DNA from: Hydra vulgaris
Lineage: Eukaryota > Cnidaria > Hydrozoa > Anthoathecata > Hydridae
DNA: 64,000 bases
NCBI RefSeq assembly: GCF_038396675.1
Contig: NC_088921.1
Location: 5,160,001 to 5,224,000 of the forward strand
Direction of reading: 5' to 3'
The position numbers and the translations under genes are program-made. Below, piece by piece: positions 59,262 through 64,000 of the stretch. Every line of letters starts with the position of its first letter. Within the stretch, counting starts at the first letter, position 1. The notes beneath the pieces were generated by a model. That model was given only the letters and a program-made list of their open reading frames with translations, had not been told where the DNA came from and ran no database searches.

Positions 59262-60987
59262 GGAGATAGAATTAGGGTAGCTCGCAATGTAGTTAAACCG
59301 GAAATTAGTTTTGTAATATCATTTGCTGCGTTCAAATAAATTACACAGCTCTCTATTCTGGTACTTCAAAGATAAATCTTGATACATAGAGAAACTATTC
59401 ATAGCTGCAGCAGTAATATCATCCAGTCCCGCTAAACATTTTCGTTGAGATGGTTTAACAACATGAAGTATTTGCCACAAACTGCTTTCCGATAAAGGAA
59501 AGTAGTTCTCACTTCTGCAAACTTCATCATAAAATGCAATTGTATGACTAATTTTAGCTGTCAAAACTGCACGAGATATTTTATATACATCATTTGAGTC
59601 AAGTTTACTTTTTGTGACTCCATATGCAACATCTTGAAGGAGGTTTCTGTAAAGTATGAAATCGAGAAAATGTTCAGCTTTTTTCCAGTCTAGTTGATTT
59701 CGCGTAATTTCCTTTAGACAGGAATAGTTATACCTAAGTTAGCATTCTTCATTTTTCGTGCCTGGTCTATCTTGTATTTGGAGCACCCAAAAACTTTCAT
59801 AAGTAACTTCTTAGTAAATTTTTCATGTTCAATTAAACACAGAACAATATGTTTACCCATAGAGTCACTTTCTTCATAAATTTTAACAAATTTTTTTAGA
59901 TCATCAGGTACTGCATCATTGTCTAAAGTTTCCAAAGATCTATTTAAAACATTTGAGATAAAGTCTTCACTCTGATCTGGGGCAACAACTTCAGCGATCC
60001 TCTTTGCAAGCTGTACCTTGGCTCTTTCAAATTTTCTTCGTAATTTATTTTTGGTTCCATTGCTGAGATCAGCTATCGTTTTATTCTTTATCTGAAACTT
60101 AAAAGGGCTGATGTGGAGTGCTTCTGATAGGTTGTTACCAGTAGATGTAGCACCTTCAACCTTTTCTCCAGATAATAAAATTTCTTTAGGCTCAAAATCA
60201 AAATCAGTTGTATCCTCAACTAACTCTTCGTTAGTGGCAGTACTTGTTTTAGTTTGAATAAGAATGCACTTAGTTAATGCATTGGATGACAGCATCTTTT
60301 TGGAGAAACCCAGCCAATATATTAAATTTTGACAAAAATCAAAATTAGAAATATTTATTTTAAAGGTTTAGTAATTAAATTTTGTTGTTGTTGAAATACG
60401 GTTGTAAAAAAATTCTTACCAAAGTTAAATCTATGGTAAGGACATATATAGTCGTTATCAGAAAGTGATATGCACCCTCAGTTTTCTATAAGAGACTTTT
60501 CTGTCCATTCTGTCTCTTGGTGCGCCTTTAAAACTTAAAAACATAAAACTTAGATATTATGCAATGTAAACTGAGGAAATTAAACAACAATCGTTTTACA
60601 CTACTAAAGGTTTTTTTTTTTACAACTTGTAAGAGCATTTCTTACTTTAATTTTTACAAAGTTTGCTTTGACATCCAAAGTCAGATCTTGTATCTTGAAT
60701 AACCTTTTTTCATTGAAACGAGGATATGGTCCACACTTGGCATCATTAACTTTGCAAACATTTTCAACAACAACCTCTTGCTCTGACACACTTTTTTCAA
60801 CTAAGTTTTTTTTTTTTTAAATTACAATTAGCATAAAATGCTCATTCTCTGTTCTGAATAAATCAGAAGTAAATGTTCAATAAACATCAAGTTAAAAATG
60901 TTTACTGGAAAAAAAATTTTTTCAAGTCCACAATGGTATAAATGAAAAACAAAACAAAACAGATTTAGCATCATTTTGACGTAAAAT

Positions 60988-61648
60988 TATTTCAACAATG
61001 TAATATTACCCCCTAAGTTTTTTTTTTGCATTAAAAAAATTGTAATATGAAGTAATATAATATCTGTATCTTCAATCTTCGGACCTTTCCCATTTCCCAT
61101 AATGGCTGATAATTGAACGCTGATTAAAACATTTTTTGACACTTTGATGACTCATAAGGTTTTTTGTAAACAATGTCCTCTCAGTTTCTTTAAACCATTC
61201 AAATAACAATGAGATACTCTTTCAAAAAAGAATAAGATGAGTCGCGGGCACTTTTTACGCTCCGAGATAAATGCATTTAAAGTAGGCCCCAAATTCAAAA
61301 ATGCGTTATTTCAGCTTATGATTTTTAGACAAAAGAAGGGTTGTCCTCAGATTATTTGATTTTTTTTTTTTAAAGTATTACCTATACTTCCATAATATGA
61401 AAAGAAACTTAGGGTGCAGTGGTCTCATTGCTTTTAATCTTAGTTTAAAAATCTCAAAACCCCAAAAGTGACTTTCCAAGTATTAAAAGGGCAAAAGTTT
61501 GACCGACCATAGCTCAGGAACTAGAAATATTTAAAAAAAAAAATTTACAGGCTTCTTTTTAATATTACAAACAACGTAATATGTAAAATTGAAAATGATT
61601 GAAAGATATCACTTTTGAGCATTGCCTGGTTTTTTTAGAAAATGGCTC
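60988..61648 (-). repeat. Right TIR of the large TTAA element
   Basis: Inverse complement partner of the left TIR. Differences between the two arms give a relative age for the insertion. Confidence 0.9.
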
Positions 61649-61652
61649 TTAA

Positions 61653-62660
61653 GTTTTTTAGAACTAAGGGTATCACATGCCAAGTAAATAGTACCTATTT
61701 ATAGACAGTTCATTCTGGAGACTCAAAACCATGTTGTTTACAATAAAAGCAACTGGTCGGCAATCCAGTTGGCTTCTTCTGTGCATCTCAGGGAGGACAA
61801 GACTAGCGCCTAGATGATCATGAGTATCTTGATGTATGATGACTAGAGGTCATCAAACATTTGAAAATGGCATTATTCTACTAAACCATCAAGGCCTTCA
61901 AACGAATTCTCAATATCTTTCGCCTCTAAGACAATAGTGACACTAAGATGCGCTACTAAAGTAAGAACTGGCTACAAAGAAGTGAGTTTTCTGTTGGAAA
62001 GAGCAATGTAAAAGCTGCAGATAGAACTCCAAAAAACACTGCCAATACTGAAAAGCAATGCATATATTCGTAAAAATCTTTTCCAGAACCTGTCTGAGGC
62101 TAAGGTTAGAGCTAATATCTTAGCCAAACCACAGAAAACAAAGATCATAGAATCAAGATATTTATAAGGCTGAAAACTCTGTGGAAAACGGTTTATCCCA
62201 GAAGCTCAAAGCCATGTTGCTTTGCAATTAAAACAACAAATGGCCTTCTATTCTGATGGTTTATTCTGTGCATCTCAAAGAGGACAAAACTAATGTCAAA
62301 AAGTTATCGAGTGCCTTGATGTATAACAACTTCAGAGATTATTAAAGATTTAAATTTGGCATTATTTTACTGGTCCTTCAAGTTTATTGTATAATTTTCC
62401 AACTTCTTTGTTATCTGGGACAGTAAAGACACCACAGAAAAAGCTGGTTATGCGACTGAGTTCTTTGAGGGCAAGAACAAGGTTTAGTGAGAACAGCTGA
62501 TAAAACCCTAGAAAAAACTACTACCACTGCAATTCAGGTTCATTAAAATCTTTTTCACAAGTTGAGGCTAAGCAACAGAGCTAGTAACTTTTTTAAAACA
62601 CAGATCAAGAAGATCATAGAAAATGATGCCTCAAAGAGTAATTGTATATATGATAATCAC
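61653..62660. repeat. Diverged tandem duplication, unit about 465 bp
   Basis: CTCAAAACCATGTTGTTTACAA near 61,730 and CTCAAAGCCATGTTGCTTTGCAA near 62,198 begin two parallel blocks that share TGTGCATCTCA(G/A)(G/A)GAGGACAA and AAGATCATAGAA in the same order. Confidence 0.75.
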
Positions 62661-63095
62661 AATTATAGGTAACTACAATTTTAAAATACAATCCTTTATG
62701 GCCATAAGGTCAAGATGACAACAAGAATTAATGAGAATAATGTTTTTTATAAATTGTTACAATACTCTCTCAACCCTATAGTTTCAAAACATAAATCTTA
62801 CTAAAGCAAACAAGGTGTTTGAAAAAAACCACAAAATGTCACTAATATGAGGTAAAGGAGATTCAAAATGTCAAAGTCCATATCATCTCAATAAATTCAA
62901 AAACAACAGGGAAACTTATTTAGAAAAGCAAGGAAAGAGCCTTCAGCGAAATATATTTGATGTCATTATCAAGTACAGTATACCAAATATATTATGGAGA
63001 AATTCTTTTGGTGGCTACTTCGTGAAATCTAGTATCATTTTCTTAAGTTGAGTTTCTAAAACATCCGGAGGGGTTAGTATAAAAATGTATTTTTT
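62661..63095. other. No gene seen
   Basis: Spacer between two tandem repeat families. Confidence 0.4.
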
Positions 63096-63840
63096 TTCTG
63101 AAGCTTATTTCAAATGATTTTTTACTGTCTTTGTCTATTTATTATGCAATTGTTGTTTATTATTAGACAAAATATACAAAAATATGAAACTGTTCTTGTA
63201 CTGTTTTATTAAAAACTAATTTACAGTTATTTCATAAAATCAAACCTTAGACTCAATAAAGTCATAGTCTTTAGAAATGAGCATTTGAAAAAAATCTAAG
63301 TCTGAATACTCTGTCACAGCAGGCCTTAACTAAATCAATTGAATTAGTTTAGACCTAAGACAGCCAATCAAAATGGTGTAACAATAATAATAATAATAAC
63401 GATAACAATGTTACGCTGCGGCGAGAAAATTTCAACTTAAGGACTTAACAAAATAGCCAAATAAAAACAAATATTTCACTTGATTTTATCAATTAGACTA
63501 AGAATTAAGTCTGAATTTCTGAAGCTTTTCAGATGATTTTTTAATGTTTTTTACTGATTTTTAAGTTGTGATTGTTGTTAATTATCAGACAAAATAAATG
63601 AAAAAATGAAACTTCTTTTGTCTGTCTCATTAAATACAAATTTCTTTTGTTTAGTCATGACATAAAACCAAAGTTTAGGCTCAATGAAATCACTTTTTCA
63701 GTCTTTAGACATGAGCAATTGAAATGAATCTAAGACTAAATACAGTGTTACAGCAGGCCATAACCAATCAAAATGATGTAAGAAGCCAAATAAAATCAGA
63801 TACTTCAATTGATCTTAGCCATTAGGCTTAGTAGCAAGTC
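63096..63840. repeat. Second diverged tandem duplication, unit about 420 bp
   Basis: TTCTGAAGCTT...ATGATTTTTTA begins at 63,098 and 63,518. Both copies contain ATTATCAGACAAAATA-like, ACTCAATAAAGTCA-like and ACAGCAGGCC(T/A)TAAC boxes in order. The first unit has an extra (AAT)n tract near 63,383. Confidence 0.75.
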
Positions 63841-63869
63841 AAGTCACGTCACTTGTTTAAACTGGCTAG

Positions 63870-64000
63870 CAAGTCATCTGGAGTACCACAAGGCTTGGCA
63901 CTCTACTATATTGCCAACGATGTTAAGCGCTACATAGTGGATAACAAGATCATTAGCTTCATTAAGTTTGCGGACGGTGCACTCAGCATGACTACCGTAA
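63870..64000 (+). pseudogene. RT fragment at the window edge
   Basis: Frame SSGVPQGLALYYIANDVKR followed by IISFIKFADGALSMTT: RT motif B (GVPQG) and motif C with FADG instead of FADD, at unusually short spacing. Less AT-rich than its surroundings. It may continue beyond the window. Confidence 0.6.

Larger units (their letters stand above)
53732..60789 (-). pseudogene. Unassigned DDE-type transposase of the large TTAA element, interrupted by Transib
   Basis: Coding pieces from N to C on the minus strand: 60,604-60,789; 59,714-60,295 (basic middle, KNKLRRKFERAKVQLAKR); about 59,262-59,564; then, beyond the Transib, 55,414-55,896 with CYECKNLN and LHVDIFFI (candidate first Asp); 55,298-55,480 with KPDNASSYHG (candidate second Asp); 54,613-55,212 with FVDAGNNLMCAEDIY and a C2H2 finger (CSEPIC...HMMSGRH); 54,380-54,548; 54,134-54,270 and 53,732-53,950 (SCIKYVSAIKKLFKWPAF). 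The same design (HVD..., SDNA.CYH, GKD.CD, terminal KWP) is known to me from unannotated proteins in corals. In-frame TGA at 59,319, TAG near 55,849 and others show decay. Confidence 0.7.
52911..61648 (-). mobile_element. Large TTAA-flanked transposon with TIRs of about 665 bp, host of a nested Transib
   Basis: TTAA at 52,907-52,910 and 61,649-61,652 flanks ends that read GAGCCATTTTCT inward. The inverted repeats run to about 53,582 and from about 60,988. Inside is an intron-bearing transposase pseudogene on the minus strand, split by a complete Transib. Without that insert the element is about 5.4 kb. Superfamily not settled: TTAA fits piggyBac- or Kolobok-type insertion, but the protein resembles neither in a way I can confirm. 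Confidence 0.8.

Noticed and set aside
52911..61648. Classifying the outer element as piggyBac because of TTAA
   Set aside because: The encoded protein lacks recognisable piggyBac DDD blocks, and TIRs of about 665 bp are atypical; left unassigned.

Overview
The window is strongly AT-rich eukaryotic DNA and looks like hydrozoan cnidarian sequence, most likely Hydra. The evidence is the mix of elements: CR1/Jockey-group LINEs, TTAA-flanked cut-and-paste elements, Tc1, Helitron, several Transib copies, and long (TA)n arrays. I found no convincing host gene. Almost everything recognisable is mobile or virus-derived, mostly decayed. The genus is inference; no marker gene fixes it.

Layout: 1-1650 LINE with paired 3' hairpins; 2041-2410 Transib C-terminal fragment; 3319-4529 internally deleted TTAA element; 4532-5270 LINE RT fragment; 5682-8578 autonomous-type TTAA element with a Mutator/Kolobok-like transposase; about 10.44-20.66 kb a broken Polinton/adintovirus-like endogenous element, all genes on the + strand (protein-primed-type DNA polymerase B, two paralogous Cys-rich ORFs, a death-fold-like ORF, a packaging ATPase, unidentified and possibly structural ORFs, a retroviral-type integrase); 22.4-24.9 kb antisense LINE; 26-29.5 kb foldback elements, a satellite and unassigned DNA; 29.6-31.1 kb LINE; 31.36-33.2 kb Tc1 with a heat-shock-element-like array upstream of its transposase; 35.4-38.8 kb nearly intact LINE; 39.0-39.5 kb mariner-like remnant; 41.19-42.56 kb second partial Transib; 44.0-46.0 kb LINE; 46.7-49.46 kb Helitron; 49.46-51.5 kb LINE; 52.911-61.648 kb a TTAA-flanked element with TIRs of about 665 bp and an intron-bearing transposase pseudogene, into which a complete 3,360-bp Transib (55,897-59,256) has inserted; 61.7-64 kb diverged tandem repeats and a last RT fragment.

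The main discovery candidate is the nested Transib. It has an uninterrupted 659-codon RAG1-like transposase with all expected catalytic and zinc-binding residues, a perfect 5-bp target duplication (CAGTG), and ends that start with the V(D)J heptamer CACAGTG. Each end also carries an ACAAAA-starting nonamer-like box, 13 bp from the heptamer on the transposase-upstream side and 22 bp on the other side. A second, independent copy at 41,188 has the same 13-bp arrangement at its upstream end. This is an unequal-spacer layout resembling the 12/23 arrangement of antigen-receptor signals.

Other leads are the endogenous virus-like element with a death-fold-like gene, the Tc1 heat-shock promoter architecture, and an 85-bp perfect palindrome in the Helitron.
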